A stretch of 64,000 nt of DNA from Leisingera aquaemixtae (GCF_019801145.1 NZ_JAHVJQ010000002.1:434001-498000), one strand, 5' to 3'. Positions 25,224-34,814 are shown, counted from the stretch's first letter. Notes: a model not told the origin generated them from the letters alone. Made by a program: numbers and translations.

Positions 25224-27044
25224 ATGACCATGATGATGAATTCGATCCTTGGAATTGAGGCTGCCAGCGGTGGAAAGCCGTTGGCGGCCAACGCGAGGAC
25301 TCAAGAAAAATCAAATAGTTCCAGTGATTTTTCAGCTTTTGTGGCTGCAGAAAATGGGCGGGGCGAAGTCCCGGAAAAAGTTTCTGAAAATGCTGCTGAA
25401 CCAGCCGGCGAATCTGCGGTGCCCAAAGCCGAAGCCGGTCAGGAAGGCACCTCTGCCGAAACCAGCAGTGAGGACGCCAATGCTGGTGCCGGCAGCGAGA
25501 CGGCAGCGGCCGGTGGGCAGTCCGACACTGCCCCAGAGACCGGAATCGGGAGCGCAGGCGCAAAGCCAGAAGGTCCCGGTGCGGTTGAATTCGCCGCCAT
25601 TGAGATTGACAGAAAACCCGGCATGGAAGCAGGGAACGGCACCGAACCGGACGCGGCGGGAGTTGGCTTGGAACCTGAAGACATGTCTGAGACCAAGGCA
25701 GCGAACATCGATGAGACAAGCCGCCTGCCTGACAGTGATGACATTCCGCGTCTTGCATCGGACCCCGGCAGCAAGACGCCGGGCACCGCGGACCGTATGG
25801 TGCCAGAGCGTGTAGAGCCAGACCGTGCGGCACCAGGCCGTGGGGAACTGGCGGCAGCCGGCAGCAGCAGCCAAGATGCGCACGGTGCAGTCGCCGCAGC
25901 CGCTCAGCAGGGCTCAACACCAGGAGAGGTTAGCAGCCTGGCAGTCCAAAGTGTTTTGAGCGGAAGGCAAACCAAGCCGGACCAACCTTTGGCAGACGGT
26001 GAGCGCAAAATTGTTTCCGGCACGGCAGCGGCGGGGCTGGAAGCAAGTACAGCGGCACCGCCTGCCGTAAATGGCAGCCGCGGCAGCGGCCATACTGTGC
26101 CAGCCGATTCTGCGGTGAGGCCTGCTCCTTCGTTCAGCGCCAGCGCTGCTTCGGGTCAAGCCTCCGATGGGTCTGGCCGAGCCCTGCCACTTTCAGGTTT
26201 TCCAAATGCGCAGGCTGTTGAGAAACTGGCCGCGGTGCAGCCCGAAGGCGTGGCGCGCGCCGTTGCGGCTGGCGCGCAAGGCGCAGTTCAAGCGCTTGCC
26301 GCAGGCCAGCCAGTGACACCGGCGCCACATCAGAAAGCGCAGCCGGACCTTTCTGGCATGAAAGTCTTTGACGAGGTTTCAGAGGCAGCAGCTGAAGTGG
26401 CGAAAGCCGCATCCGCAGATGTCAGGACCGGAACTGCCCAGGTCGCCTCAGCACCGCAAGCGGCGCTTCCGGCTGCGGCGGTTATCCAGTCGTTACAGGC
26501 TGGCGGGATGGCTGAGGCCTCCGCAGAGACCGATTTTCTGTCCCTTGCGCTTGGCATGACCGGTGACTCACCGGGGCTGACCCAGCTTCTGGCGGAAGCG
26601 TCGTTTGGCACGCAAGCCGGGCACCGGCCGGAAATGCCCCGGATGATCGCAGCCCAGATTGCCGAGGCATTTGCAGCCAAGGGCGAACAGAAAGTCGAGG
26701 TGAGCCTGAACCCGCAGGAGCTGGGGCATGTGAAAATGCGGGTGGTGACCAGCGAATCGGGCATCACGATGATCATCCAGACAGAACGCCCGGAAACCGG
26801 CGACCTGATGCGGCGCCATATCAACGAGCTGGCCGAAGAATTCCGCCGCATGGGGTACGAAGATATCTCTTTTGAATTCAGCGGCGGCCAGACCGGCGGC
26901 GGGCAGCAGGGTGAAAATGAACAAGGCGGTTCGGCGCAGGCCGGCGGCAGAGGTGAGACGGAAATGTCCGGTGGAATGGCCGCCGGAGCGCCAGCAACAC
27001 AGAATCTCCGGCTTGGCGCTGCCGGTGTGGATATGAGGGTCTGA
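25224..27044 (+). CDS. fliK: Hook-length control protein FliK
   Basis: 606 residues. The first about 440 residues are low-complexity, Ala/Glu/Gly/Pro-rich, as in secreted FliK rulers. The C-terminal Flg_hook domain (about 480-560) is clear: QKVEVSLNPQELGHVKMRVV, TMIIQTERPETGDLMRRHIN, ELAEEFRRMGYEDISFEFS. FliK is secreted during hook growth and triggers the FlhB switch. Several Met codons cluster at the start (25224-25236), so the exact one is uncertain. flgD follows after 4 bases. Confidence 0.94.
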   Translation: MTMMMNSILGIEAASGGKPLAANARTQEKSNSSSDFSAFVAAENGRGEVPEKVSENAAEPAGESAVPKAEAGQEGTSAETSSEDANAGAGSETAAAGGQSDTAPETGIGSAGAKPEGPGAVEFAAIEIDRKPGMEAGNGTEPDAAGVGLEPEDMSETKAANIDETSRLPDSDDIPRLASDPGSKTPGTADRMVPERVEPDRAAPGRGELAAAGSSSQDAHGAVAAAAQQGSTPGEVSSLAVQSVLSGRQTKPDQPLADGERKIVSGTAAAGLEASTAAPPAVNGSRGSGHTVPADSAVRPAPSFSASAASGQASDGSGRALPLSGFPNAQAVEKLAAVQPEGVARAVAAGAQGAVQALAAGQPVTPAPHQKAQPDLSGMKVFDEVSEAAAEVAKAASADVRTGTAQVASAPQAALPAAAVIQSLQAGGMAEASAETDFLSLALGMTGDSPGLTQLLAEASFGTQAGHRPEMPRMIAAQIAEAFAAKGEQKVEVSLNPQELGHVKMRVVTSESGITMIIQTERPETGDLMRRHINELAEEFRRMGYEDISFEFSGGQTGGGQQGENEQGGSAQAGGRGETEMSGGMAAGAPATQNLRLGAAGVDMRV

Positions 27045-27048
27045 ACAC

Positions 27049-27726
27049 ATGACAACAGCAGTCACTTCCGCGGGCAGCTCTGCGGCACAAACCTACGCGC
27101 AGCCGGCGGCCTCCCAAGGCACTTCCGGGCTGACATCCGATTTCGAAACCTTCGTGAAGATGCTGACCGCGCAGGCCACGAATCAGGATCCATTGGAACC
27201 GCTTGATTCGACCGAATATGCGGCGCAACTGGCGCAGTTCTCGATGGTTGAACAGCAAACCAAAAGCAACACCCTGCTGGAGGGGCTGCAGTCGCAGCTT
27301 GGCCTCGCCAACATGGCGGCGCTGTCGGGCTGGGTCGGCATGGAGGCGCGGGGCGTGGCGCCCGGCTATTTCGACGGCAGCAATGAGATCACCATTGCAC
27401 CCAACCCGGCCGCCGCGGCGGATTCGGTGACACTGGTCGTGCAGAATGCCAATGGCACTGAAGTGCAGCGCGTCACCTTGCCGGTGTCGGCTGAGCCCTA
27501 TCAGTGGAATGGCCTGGATGACGACGGCAACCCGCTGGAAACTGGAGAGTATTCCTTTATCGTAGAAAGCAGGAAGGGCGATGACCTGTTGCTGCAGGAA
27601 TATGCCGAGATCTATTTCAAGGTGAACGAAACCCGGATGCAGGGCGGAGATGTGGGGCTGATTACCGAGGGCGGCTCGGTGGTTCTCGCCTCCTCGGTCA
27701 GTGCGTTGCGCGAACCTGCAGGGTAA
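27049..27726 (+). CDS. flgD: Hook assembly scaffold FlgD
   Basis: 225 residues. The N-terminal FlgD motif SDFETFVKMLTAQATNQDPL EPLDSTEYAAQLAQFSMVEQ is intact (about residues 27-66), followed by the FLIP_D Ig-like region (YQWNGLDDDGNPLETGEYSF). FlgD caps the growing hook. It is cotranscribed with fliK, and a hairpin follows, marking the right end of the flagellar genes in this window. Confidence 0.96.
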   Translation: MTTAVTSAGSSAAQTYAQPAASQGTSGLTSDFETFVKMLTAQATNQDPLEPLDSTEYAAQLAQFSMVEQQTKSNTLLEGLQSQLGLANMAALSGWVGMEARGVAPGYFDGSNEITIAPNPAAAADSVTLVVQNANGTEVQRVTLPVSAEPYQWNGLDDDGNPLETGEYSFIVESRKGDDLLLQEYAEIYFKVNETRMQGGDVGLITEGGSVVLASSVSALREPAG

Positions 27727-27763
27727 TCCGGCGGTAGGCGCTGACGGAAAAACTGTCTAAGAA

Positions 27764-27792
27764 CAGGGCGGCCAACACCGGAGACCGCCCTG
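27764..27792 (+). terminator. Hairpin after flgD
   Basis: CAGGGCGG (27764-27771) pairs with CCGCCCTG (27785-27792), 13-base loop, 37 bases past the flgD stop. No U run follows. It argues against starting the next gene upstream of about 27793. Confidence 0.5.
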
Positions 27793-27834
27793 CAACCGCT
27801 GCCCGATCAGTTCGAAGCCCGTTTCTTTGCGCAT

Positions 27835-28650
27835 TTGTCTGCACAGGGGCTGCATGTGCCTGCCCCGCGGCGTCTGACCGGCGGGCGGTCAAACCACGTC
27901 TGGCGGGCCGGCGGGCTGGTGATCAAGCTTTACGCCGAAGATGGAGCAAATCCGCTGTTCGCCAATGACCCGGCGCGCGAGGGGGCGATACTGGCGGCGC
28001 TGTCCGGTACCGGAATGGTGCCGCCACTGGTGCAGACCGGTGCATTCGAAGGCCGGAATTGGCTGAGCTATGCCCATGTCAACGGCAGCCCCTGGCAGGA
28101 AGACACCGCCCATGTGGCAAGGCTCCTGGGGCGGTTGCACGATGTGTCGCCGCCACCTGGGCTGCCGCAGGGGATAAACGGCAGTTCGGCTTTGGAAACG
28201 CAAACTCTGGGTATTCTCAAGAACTGCAAGGACCCTGACCAATTGGCAGCCCTGCGCCCGCTGGGCCGGGTTCCGCCTCTGCCGCAGCCGGTGCTCATCC
28301 ATGGCGATCCGGTGCCGGGAAACCTTCTGGCGCATGATGGCACCCTGACGCTGATCGACTGGCAATGCCCGCAGATCGGCGACCCGGCAGAGGATCTGTC
28401 TCTGTTCCTGTCCCCGGCAATGCAGCTGATGTACCGGGGGGCGCCGCTGACGAAGGCCGAGGAAGACAGCTTTCTGAGGGCCTATCCCGATCCGCGTATT
28501 GCAGGCCGGACGCTAGCGCTGAAACCCTGGTTTCACTGGCGCATGGCAGCCTACTGCCTGTGGCGGGCCGAACAGGGCGGAGAGAAGGACCGGCAAGGCT
28601 ATCAACTGGAACGCGCGGCGCTTCAGTCCATCAGGCCTAGAACCGCATAG
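27835..28650 (+). CDS. Choline/aminoglycoside phosphotransferase-family protein
   Basis: 271 residues from TTG at 27835. The frame is open further upstream without ATG or GTG (a CTG at 27799 is possible), so the start is uncertain. The kinase-like fold shows Lys31 in VIKLY, the catalytic loop HGDPVPGN (about 156-163) and the metal-binding IDW (Asp175), as in choline/ethanolamine kinase and APH proteins. The substrate is unknown. It overlaps the convergent oxidase gene by 28 bp and sits at the edge of the polyamine genes, which may hint at an amino-alcohol or amine substrate; this is speculative. Confidence 0.75.
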   Translation: MSAQGLHVPAPRRLTGGRSNHVWRAGGLVIKLYAEDGANPLFANDPAREGAILAALSGTGMVPPLVQTGAFEGRNWLSYAHVNGSPWQEDTAHVARLLGRLHDVSPPPGLPQGINGSSALETQTLGILKNCKDPDQLAALRPLGRVPPLPQPVLIHGDPVPGNLLAHDGTLTLIDWQCPQIGDPAEDLSLFLSPAMQLMYRGAPLTKAEEDSFLRAYPDPRIAGRTLALKPWFHWRMAAYCLWRAEQGGEKDRQGYQLERAALQSIRPRTA

Positions 28651-29942
28651 GCGGGCGGCATCAGCACCCGGCGGGCGCGGCCGAATGGAAAGCGCGGCAT
28701 CTTTTGCACTGCAGGCGAATAGGGCAGCTCTGGCCTGCACCCCTGCACCAGGTCGCTGAGAATCCGCCCGGCATAGCTGCCCATCGCAACCCCGTTGCCG
28801 TGATAGCAGAGGCCGGCAAACATTCCAGGACTCTCGGGCACCGGCCCGATGAAAGGCACCAGATTGCGCGACAGGCAGACCATGCCGGACCAGCAATGGG
28901 TGGTTTCCACATTCCGCCACTCCGGGAACATGGCTTCGAAATCCTGCCGCAGCTTGTGCCGGATGCCTGCCTCGGCACGGGGCGAGGCCAGCAGCCCGCC
29001 GCGCATGCCAAACAGGAAACGCCGGTCCGGCATCAGCCGGAAGTAGTGCAGCAGGTGGCGGGTGTCATAGGCCATCTGCTGAGAAAACCAGCCTTGCTTC
29101 TGCAGCTCTGCCTCTGTCAGGGGGCGAGTTACCATGACCGTCGATTGTGCGGGCATGTAGCGCCCCGCCAGCCATTCGGGCAGGTCCTCAGAGGAGTAAC
29201 CATTGGTGGCGATGACAACCTTGGATGCCCTCAGAATCCCTTTTTTAGTCTCTATCTCATACCCGCCGGCCGCCTGTTTTATGGATAGGGCCGGACTGTT
29301 CTGAAACAGTTTGGCGCCTGCTTTCCCGGCAGCGGCGGCCAGGCCGAACAGGTATTTGCGCGGGTTCAAGGCAAAGCCCACCGGCGTGGTCAGCGCGGCA
29401 TGGAAACTGCCGTTCAGACCGTGGTCCGCCAACTGGCGGCGGGCAAGGAACTCCACCTCTTCGCCCGCCCTTTGCAGTTCCTCGGCCTGTGCTGACAGGC
29501 GGCGCGCAGCTTTTTCGCTGTGCGCCAGCTGCGTCTCCCCGCGGGAGTGGGTGTCGGCCGCTATGCCGTGAGAGGAAAGCAGTTCTTGCACAAGGTGCAC
29601 CGCAGCCTCTTCGCTGGCCTCGTAAACGTCTGCGGCGGAACTGCCGAACAGCCTGCGCATTGCGGTGCCGGAAAGTTTCGAGCCGCCAAGGCAGCAGAAC
29701 CCGCCGTTGCGCCCTGACGCACCCCAGCCCGGTGTCTCCGCTTCCAGCAGGGCAACGGAAACCCCGCTTCCGGTCAGGTGCAGGGCTGCCGACACGCCGG
29801 TGAAACCGCCGCCGATGATGGCAACATCGGTAACGGCTTCCCCTTTAAGAACGGGCCAGTCCGGTGCCGGGATGGTCTCGTCCCACCAGCAATTGCTGCG
29901 CGGGCCGGGACCATAGGCATAGCCGGAAAAGATCCGGCGCAT
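28623..29942 (-). CDS. FAD-dependent amine oxidase, gamma-glutamylputrescine oxidase-like
   Basis: 439 residues of the DAO (D-amino acid oxidase) fold. The dinucleotide-binding motif VAIIGGGFTGVSAALHL lies at about 40-56, GWGASGRNGGFCCLGG follows (flavin region), and a C-terminal THCWSGMVCLSRNLVPFIGP with GLCYHGNGVAMGSYAG closes the FAD site. The arrangement (NCWWDE start, GRNGG) resembles PuuB/OrdL. It is the last gene of potFGHI, its ATG overlapping the potI stop, which supports a role in oxidising imported putrescine or its gamma-glutamyl derivative. No puuA is visible in the window. Confidence 0.85.
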   Translation of the reverse strand: MRRIFSGYAYGPGPRSNCWWDETIPAPDWPVLKGEAVTDVAIIGGGFTGVSAALHLTGSGVSVALLEAETPGWGASGRNGGFCCLGGSKLSGTAMRRLFGSSAADVYEASEEAAVHLVQELLSSHGIAADTHSRGETQLAHSEKAARRLSAQAEELQRAGEEVEFLARRQLADHGLNGSFHAALTTPVGFALNPRKYLFGLAAAAGKAGAKLFQNSPALSIKQAAGGYEIETKKGILRASKVVIATNGYSSEDLPEWLAGRYMPAQSTVMVTRPLTEAELQKQGWFSQQMAYDTRHLLHYFRLMPDRRFLFGMRGGLLASPRAEAGIRHKLRQDFEAMFPEWRNVETTHCWSGMVCLSRNLVPFIGPVPESPGMFAGLCYHGNGVAMGSYAGRILSDLVQGCRPELPYSPAVQKMPRFPFGRARRVLMPPAYAVLGLMD

Positions 29943-30757
29943 CAGGTGCGCACCGCAGCCTGTTCCTCGCGCTTCTGGCGGGCCACCTGATGCTTGGTCA
30001 CCAGCGAGGCGGTGATGACGCCCACGGTGACGATCGAGATCATGATCGTCGACAGTGCGTTGATTTCGGGGCTGACACCCAGGCGCACGGCCGAGAAGAT
30101 CTTGATCGGCAGGGTGGTGGCTGAGGGGCCGGAGGTGAAGGATGCAATCACCAGGTCATCGAGCGACAGGGTGAAGGCCAGGAGCCAGCCGGAAATCACC
30201 GCGGGCGCAATGATCGGCAGGGTCACCAGTCGGAACGCCTCAGACGCGGAACAGCCCAGATCCAGCGCAGCCTCCTCCAGCGAGCGGTCGAATGTCACCA
30301 GCCGGGAGGACACCACCACCGAGACATAGCACATCGAGAAGGTGGTATGCGCCAGCACGATGGTGAACACGCCGCGATCCAGGCCGATGCCGATGAACAA
30401 CAGAAGCAGTGACAGGCCGGTGATCACCTCGGGCATCACCAGCGGCGCATAGATCATGCCGGAAAACAGCGTCCGCCCCATGAACCGCCCGCCGCGCACC
30501 AGCACATAGGCGGCAATAGTGCCCAGCACGGTCGCCATCGTGGAGGAGAACACCGCCACCTTGATGGTCACCCAGGCGGCATTCAGGAACGCCTCGTTCT
30601 GCAGCAGCTCGCCGTACCACTTGGTTGAAAACCCGGCCCAGACGGTGACCAGCTTGCTTTCGTTGAAGCTGAAGATCACCAGGATCACCATCGGGATGTA
30701 TAGGAAGGCAAAGCCGAGGGTCAAAGATACGGCGTTAAACCAGCTCATACGGTTCAT
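29942..30757 (-). CDS. potI: Putrescine ABC importer permease, PotI type
   Basis: 271 residues from ATG at 30757, which overlaps the potH stop by 4 bp; the frame upstream is only a shadow of potH. Six membrane segments and the permease loop EEAALDLGCSASEAFRLVTL PIIAPAVISG (EAA motif) are visible. SLDDLVIASFTSGP is typical of PotC/PotI. With PotH it makes the inner-membrane channel of the importer. Confidence 0.93.
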   Translation of the reverse strand: MNRMSWFNAVSLTLGFAFLYIPMVILVIFSFNESKLVTVWAGFSTKWYGELLQNEAFLNAAWVTIKVAVFSSTMATVLGTIAAYVLVRGGRFMGRTLFSGMIYAPLVMPEVITGLSLLLLFIGIGLDRGVFTIVLAHTTFSMCYVSVVVSSRLVTFDRSLEEAALDLGCSASEAFRLVTLPIIAPAVISGWLLAFTLSLDDLVIASFTSGPSATTLPIKIFSAVRLGVSPEINALSTIMISIVTVGVITASLVTKHQVARQKREEQAAVRT

Positions 30758-31635
30758 TGCTCTGCCTCCTGCTGTTTCTGCTGGTTGCGCTGGAACAGCA
30801 CGATCGGGATCACCAGGAGCAGCAGCAGAACCACCGCCACCGCGGATGCCACCGGCCAGTCGCGGTTGGAGAAGAACTCTTCCCACAGCACCTTGCCGAT
30901 CATCAGCGTGTCGGATCCGCCCAGCAGCGACGGGATCACGAATTCACCGAGCACCGGGATAAAGACCAGGAAACTGCCGGCAATGATGCCGGTCTTGGAC
31001 AGCGGCACGGTTACCAGCCAGAAGGCCGTCAGGCGCGAGCATCCAAGGTCCTCGGCAGCCTCGATCAGCGAGCCGTCCAGCCGTTCCAGTGCCGAATAGA
31101 CCGGCAGGATCATGAACGGCAGGTAGGTGTAGACGATGCCGATATAGACTGCGGAATTGGTGTTGAGGATGGTCAGCGGCTCGGAAATCACTCCGATCCA
31201 CATCAGGAACTGGTTGAGAAAGCCCTCGTTCGACAGGATCCCCATCCACGCATAAACGCGGATCAGGAAAGAGGTCCAGAACGGCAGGATCACCAGCATC
31301 ATCAAGGTCGGGCGCCATTCTTCCGGCGCGCGCGCCATGCCATAGGCAATCGGATAGCCGGCTAGCAGGGTGAAGAAGGTCGAGACCACCGCGATCTTCA
31401 GAGAGCTGAGGTAGGCCTTCCAATAAAGATCGTCTTCGGTCAGCCAGACGAAGTTCTCAAAGTCCAGCTCTGCGATGAAGGCTGCGATGCCCTCGGCCCA
31501 GTCGAACTGCGGGAAATAGGGCGGGCGGGCCACCGCGGCATCCGACAGGGAGATTTTCAGAACGATGGCAAATGGCACCAGGAAGAGTGCCAGAAGCCAG
31601 ACATAGGGGATGGCAATCAGGACAAAGCGGCGCAT
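30754..31635 (-). CDS. potH: Putrescine ABC importer permease, PotH type
   Basis: 293 residues from ATG at 31635 (MRRFVLIAIPYVWLLALFLV), which overlaps the potG stop; an earlier Met is within potG. Six membrane segments, the periplasmic N-terminal loop and the EAA loop EAAEDLGCSRLTAFWLVTVP LSKTGI are seen; PVLGEFVIPSLLGG is a PotB/PotH signature. It is the partner of potI. Confidence 0.93.
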   Translation of the reverse strand: MRRFVLIAIPYVWLLALFLVPFAIVLKISLSDAAVARPPYFPQFDWAEGIAAFIAELDFENFVWLTEDDLYWKAYLSSLKIAVVSTFFTLLAGYPIAYGMARAPEEWRPTLMMLVILPFWTSFLIRVYAWMGILSNEGFLNQFLMWIGVISEPLTILNTNSAVYIGIVYTYLPFMILPVYSALERLDGSLIEAAEDLGCSRLTAFWLVTVPLSKTGIIAGSFLVFIPVLGEFVIPSLLGGSDTLMIGKVLWEEFFSNRDWPVASAVAVVLLLLLVIPIVLFQRNQQKQQEAEQ

Positions 31636-32762
31636 CAGTCTGCCAGCAGAACGCCTGCCGTGGCAGTCCATGACAGCCAGACAGTGTCTTCCCAGGTGAA
31701 GGCGCGGCGGGCGATGCGGCGGGTGTTGGCGGTCTGCGCCTTGATCACCGCGCCGGTGGGCAGTTCCACATGGTAGGTGGAGATATTGCCAAGATAGGCG
31801 ATATCCAGAATGCGGCCCTGTACGGCGTTATCCGCCTCGGCCGGCTTTTCGGCGCTGATCGCCACTTTTTCGGGCCGGATCGCCAGATGGCACTTCTGCC
31901 CGTCGGAAAACGCGGTCGGTGACTTGACGGTCAGCGGTTCATGGCCCTCGTGCCAGGACATGGCGTAGGCTTCGCTGCCGTTGAGCTTGGCCGTGCCTTC
32001 GATCAGGTTCACGTCGCCAATAAAATCAGCCACATAGACAGAGTTCGGGCTTTCATAGATCCGGTCCGGCGTCGCCACTTGGATGATCTTGCCGTGATCC
32101 ATCACCGCCACGCGGGAAGCGACGGTCATCGCCTCTTCCTGGTCGTGGGTCACGATCACAAAGGTGGTGCCGGTTTTCTCCTGAATGTCCATCAATTCGA
32201 ACTGGGTGTCCTGGCGCAGTTTCTTGTCCAGCGCGCCCAGCGGTTCATCGAGCAGCAACAGCTTCGGGTGTTTCGCAAGCGAACGGGCGAGGGCAACACG
32301 CTGGCGCTGGCCGCCGGAAATCTGATGCGGCTTGCGGCGGGCGAATTTCTCCAGCCGGGTCAGCCGCAGCATTTCATCAACGCGGTCGTTGATGTCATGC
32401 TTGGGCATCTTCTCGCGCTTCAGGCCAAAGGCGATGTTTTCCCAGATCGAAAGATGCGGGAACAGCGCGTAGGACTGGAACATCATGTTCACGGCCCGCT
32501 TGTTCGGCGGCACCGGGGCAATATCCTGCCCGGCCAGGAAAATCTTGCCTTCGGTCGGGGTCTCGAATCCGGCCAGCATCCGCATCAGCGTGGTCTTGCC
32601 GCAGCCGGACGGGCCCAGCAGCGCGTAGAATTCCCGCTCGTAGATGTCGATGGTCAGGTTGTCGATGGCGGTGAACTCACCATACCGTTTGGTGACGTTC
32701 TGGAAGTGGATCAAGGGCTTAGCCTCAGGATCGTTCCAAGGTTCGAATACGGAAGCAGTCAA
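31635..32762 (-). CDS. potG: Putrescine ABC importer ATPase, PotG type
   Basis: 375 residues. Walker A GPSGCGKT (50-57), signature ISGGQRQR (148-155), Walker B LLLLDEP (168-174) and the H-loop VTHDQEEA are intact, followed by a C-terminal TOBE domain (about 285-370). Motif order and the polyamine operon context identify the PotA/PotG group. It drives uptake with potH and potI. There is a 117-base gap from potF, in which the stop of potF and a ribosome site occur. Confidence 0.94.
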   Translation of the reverse strand: MTASVFEPWNDPEAKPLIHFQNVTKRYGEFTAIDNLTIDIYEREFYALLGPSGCGKTTLMRMLAGFETPTEGKIFLAGQDIAPVPPNKRAVNMMFQSYALFPHLSIWENIAFGLKREKMPKHDINDRVDEMLRLTRLEKFARRKPHQISGGQRQRVALARSLAKHPKLLLLDEPLGALDKKLRQDTQFELMDIQEKTGTTFVIVTHDQEEAMTVASRVAVMDHGKIIQVATPDRIYESPNSVYVADFIGDVNLIEGTAKLNGSEAYAMSWHEGHEPLTVKSPTAFSDGQKCHLAIRPEKVAISAEKPAEADNAVQGRILDIAYLGNISTYHVELPTGAVIKAQTANTRRIARRAFTWEDTVWLSWTATAGVLLAD

Positions 32763-32879
32763 GCCGGGCCTCTTCTGCGAATTGTCGCGCGGATGTCTTG
32801 GGGGGCCGCGCGAGGGAACCCCAGGCGCGTCAGGATTTGCGGGGCGGCGAATGCGCCCCGCGGGTCAAGCAACGGCTGA

Positions 32880-33968
32880 TCAGGTGCCGGATTTGACCTT
32901 GGTCCACATGCGGGTGGCCTTGCGCTGTACTTTCGGCGGGTAGCCTTCCTTGATGTACAGGTTCTGGACGGTTTCTTCGTTGGGATAGATTGCCGGATCG
33001 CCGATCACATCCTCTTCCAGGAATTCCTGGCTCGCCTTGTTGCCGTTGGCGTAATAGACGTAGTTGGACGCAGCCGCCATGTTCTGCGCATCCATGATGA
33101 AGTTCAGGAACTTGTGCGCGCCTTCCGGGTTCGGGGCATCGACCGGGATGGTCATCTGGTCGAACCACATCAGCGCGCCTTCCTTGGGCGCGTTGTATTC
33201 GATCTCGACGCCATTGTCTGCTTCGACCGCACGGTCGCGCGCCTGCAGAATGTCGCCGGACCAGCCGAAGGCCACGCAGATATCGCCGTTGGCCAGGGCG
33301 TTGATGTATTCGGAGCTGTGGAACTTGGTGATGTAGGGGCGAACAGCCAGCAGCACTGGTTCTGCCTTTTCAACGACATCGGCATCCATGCTGTTGGGAT
33401 CTTCGCCGATGTATTTCAGCGCCGCCGGGATCATTTCGTCCGGGGCATCCAGGAAATGCACGCCGCAGCTTGCAAGCTTTTCCATATTGGCCGGGTTGAA
33501 CACCAGCTCCAGCGAGTCGATTGGGGCGTCGTCGCCCAAAACTTCTTTCACCTTGGCAACGTTCACGCCGATGCCAGTGGTGCCCCACATGTAGTTGATG
33601 GAGTATTCATTGCCGGGGTCATACTTCGCGGTGCGCTCCTCGATTGCGTCCCACATGTTTCCCTTGTTCGGCAGTTTCGACGGGTCCAGCTTCTGGAAGG
33701 CGCCGGCCTGGATCTGGCGCGCCATGAAGGAGCCGGTCGGCACCACAACATCATAGCCCGAGCCGCCTGCCAGCATCTTGGTTTCCAGAACCTCGTTGCT
33801 GTCGAAGACGTCATAGATCAGGTCGATGCCGGTTTCCTTCTCGAACTTTTCCAGCAGGCCTTCGTCGATATAGTCCGACCAGTTGTAGACGCGAACCTCC
33901 TCCGCCGTGGCGGCGGCTGCCGTGCCAAGGGCAACGACGGCGGTCATGGTCATCGTTTTCAGTGTCAT
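32880..33968 (-). CDS. potF: Putrescine-binding periplasmic protein, PotF type
   Basis: 362 residues from ATG at 33968 with AGGGAGA upstream. Signal peptide (about 1-22, ending AAATA) then VRVYNWSDYIDEGLLEKFEK ETGIDLIYDVFDSNEVLETK, GVHFLDAPDE and FHSSEYINALANGDICVAFG, which align closely by eye with E. coli PotF, including the aromatic and acidic positions around the ligand. This makes putrescine the most likely ligand. It heads potFGHI plus oxidase and is divergent from the GntR gene. Confidence 0.93.
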   Translation of the reverse strand: MTLKTMTMTAVVALGTAAAATAEEVRVYNWSDYIDEGLLEKFEKETGIDLIYDVFDSNEVLETKMLAGGSGYDVVVPTGSFMARQIQAGAFQKLDPSKLPNKGNMWDAIEERTAKYDPGNEYSINYMWGTTGIGVNVAKVKEVLGDDAPIDSLELVFNPANMEKLASCGVHFLDAPDEMIPAALKYIGEDPNSMDADVVEKAEPVLLAVRPYITKFHSSEYINALANGDICVAFGWSGDILQARDRAVEADNGVEIEYNAPKEGALMWFDQMTIPVDAPNPEGAHKFLNFIMDAQNMAAASNYVYYANGNKASQEFLEEDVIGDPAIYPNEETVQNLYIKEGYPPKVQRKATRMWTKVKSGT

Positions 33969-34015
33969 GAAATTCTCCCTGTGCGTGCCGGCTTCCAGGT
34001 CCGGCTGTAAATAGA

Positions 34016-34024
34016 TTTGATCAA
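34016..34024. promoter_or_regulatory. TTGATCAA palindrome upstream of potF
   Basis: The perfect palindrome TTGATCAA (34017-34024), preceded by T, lies 48 bases from the potF start, between potF and the divergent regulator gene. A second TTTGATCA copy occurs on the other side of the regulator (34817). Both look like operators of the local GntR protein. Confidence 0.5.
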
Positions 34025-34110
34025 GTTTTGCCGCGTTCGGCAATACTCTTTATGTTTTCACTTGGCTCAGGATGGTGCAAGCTGGCCAAAATCGAGGAGG
34101 AAACCCCCAG

Positions 34111-34797
34111 GTGACAGAGACCACTTCGCCCCCCGCAGCGGCGCAGGAAAGCCCGGCGAAACTGCCCGCGCATGAGATCGTTTACCAGAAGCTCAGGGCG
34201 CAGATTCTGTTCGGCGAACTGGTGCCCGGGCAGGCCGTGACAATCCAAGGTCTGGTCGAGACGCTGGAAGCCGGCATGACGCCGGTGCGCGAGGCGATCC
34301 GCAGGCTGATTTCCGATGGGGCGCTGATGTTCCAGGGCAACCGTCGGGTGTCGGTTCCTCTGCTCGGGCCGCAGGACCTGGAGGAGCTTATTTTCGCAAG
34401 AAAAACAATCGAATGTGAGCTTGCACGCCGGGCCACGATGCAGATTGCTGCCGCCGATATCGAAGAGCTGGTGACCATTGATAACGCGCTGGACAAGGCG
34501 ATCGCGACCGGTGATGTCGCGGGCTATCTGGTGCAGAACTACAGCTTTCACACGGCGCTTTATTCCCATGCGAAAGCGCCCATTCTCAGCGACATTGCCG
34601 ACCGCCTGTGGCTGCGCTTCGGCCCCTCGCTGCGGGTGGTCAGCGGCCGCCTCGGCACCCAGAGCTTTCCGGACCGGCACAAGGACATCCTCGACGCGCT
34701 GCGGCGCCAGGACCCGGAAATGGCCGCCTTGGCGATGGAGCGGGACGTCTTTGAGGGCATGGAGCATGTGGTTCAGGGTCTGCGGGCCGCGAACTGA
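34111..34797 (+). CDS. GntR-family (FCD) regulator of the polyamine genes
   Basis: 228 residues from GTG at 34111, chosen because GAGGAGG lies ten bases upstream; an ATG at 34072 in frame has no such site. The N-terminal winged helix (about 20-85) shows VYQKLRAQILFGELVPGQAV and GMTPVREAIRRLISDGALM, the GntR pattern; the C-terminal helical FCD domain (about 90-220) should bind a small ligand or metal. It sits between potFGHI and the aminotransferase, with TTGATCA sequences on both sides, so it most likely controls both. Confidence 0.88.
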   Translation: MTETTSPPAAAQESPAKLPAHEIVYQKLRAQILFGELVPGQAVTIQGLVETLEAGMTPVREAIRRLISDGALMFQGNRRVSVPLLGPQDLEELIFARKTIECELARRATMQIAAADIEELVTIDNALDKAIATGDVAGYLVQNYSFHTALYSHAKAPILSDIADRLWLRFGPSLRVVSGRLGTQSFPDRHKDILDALRRQDPEMAALAMERDVFEGMEHVVQGLRAAN

Positions 34798-34814
34798 TTC
34801 GATTGACACCTGAG

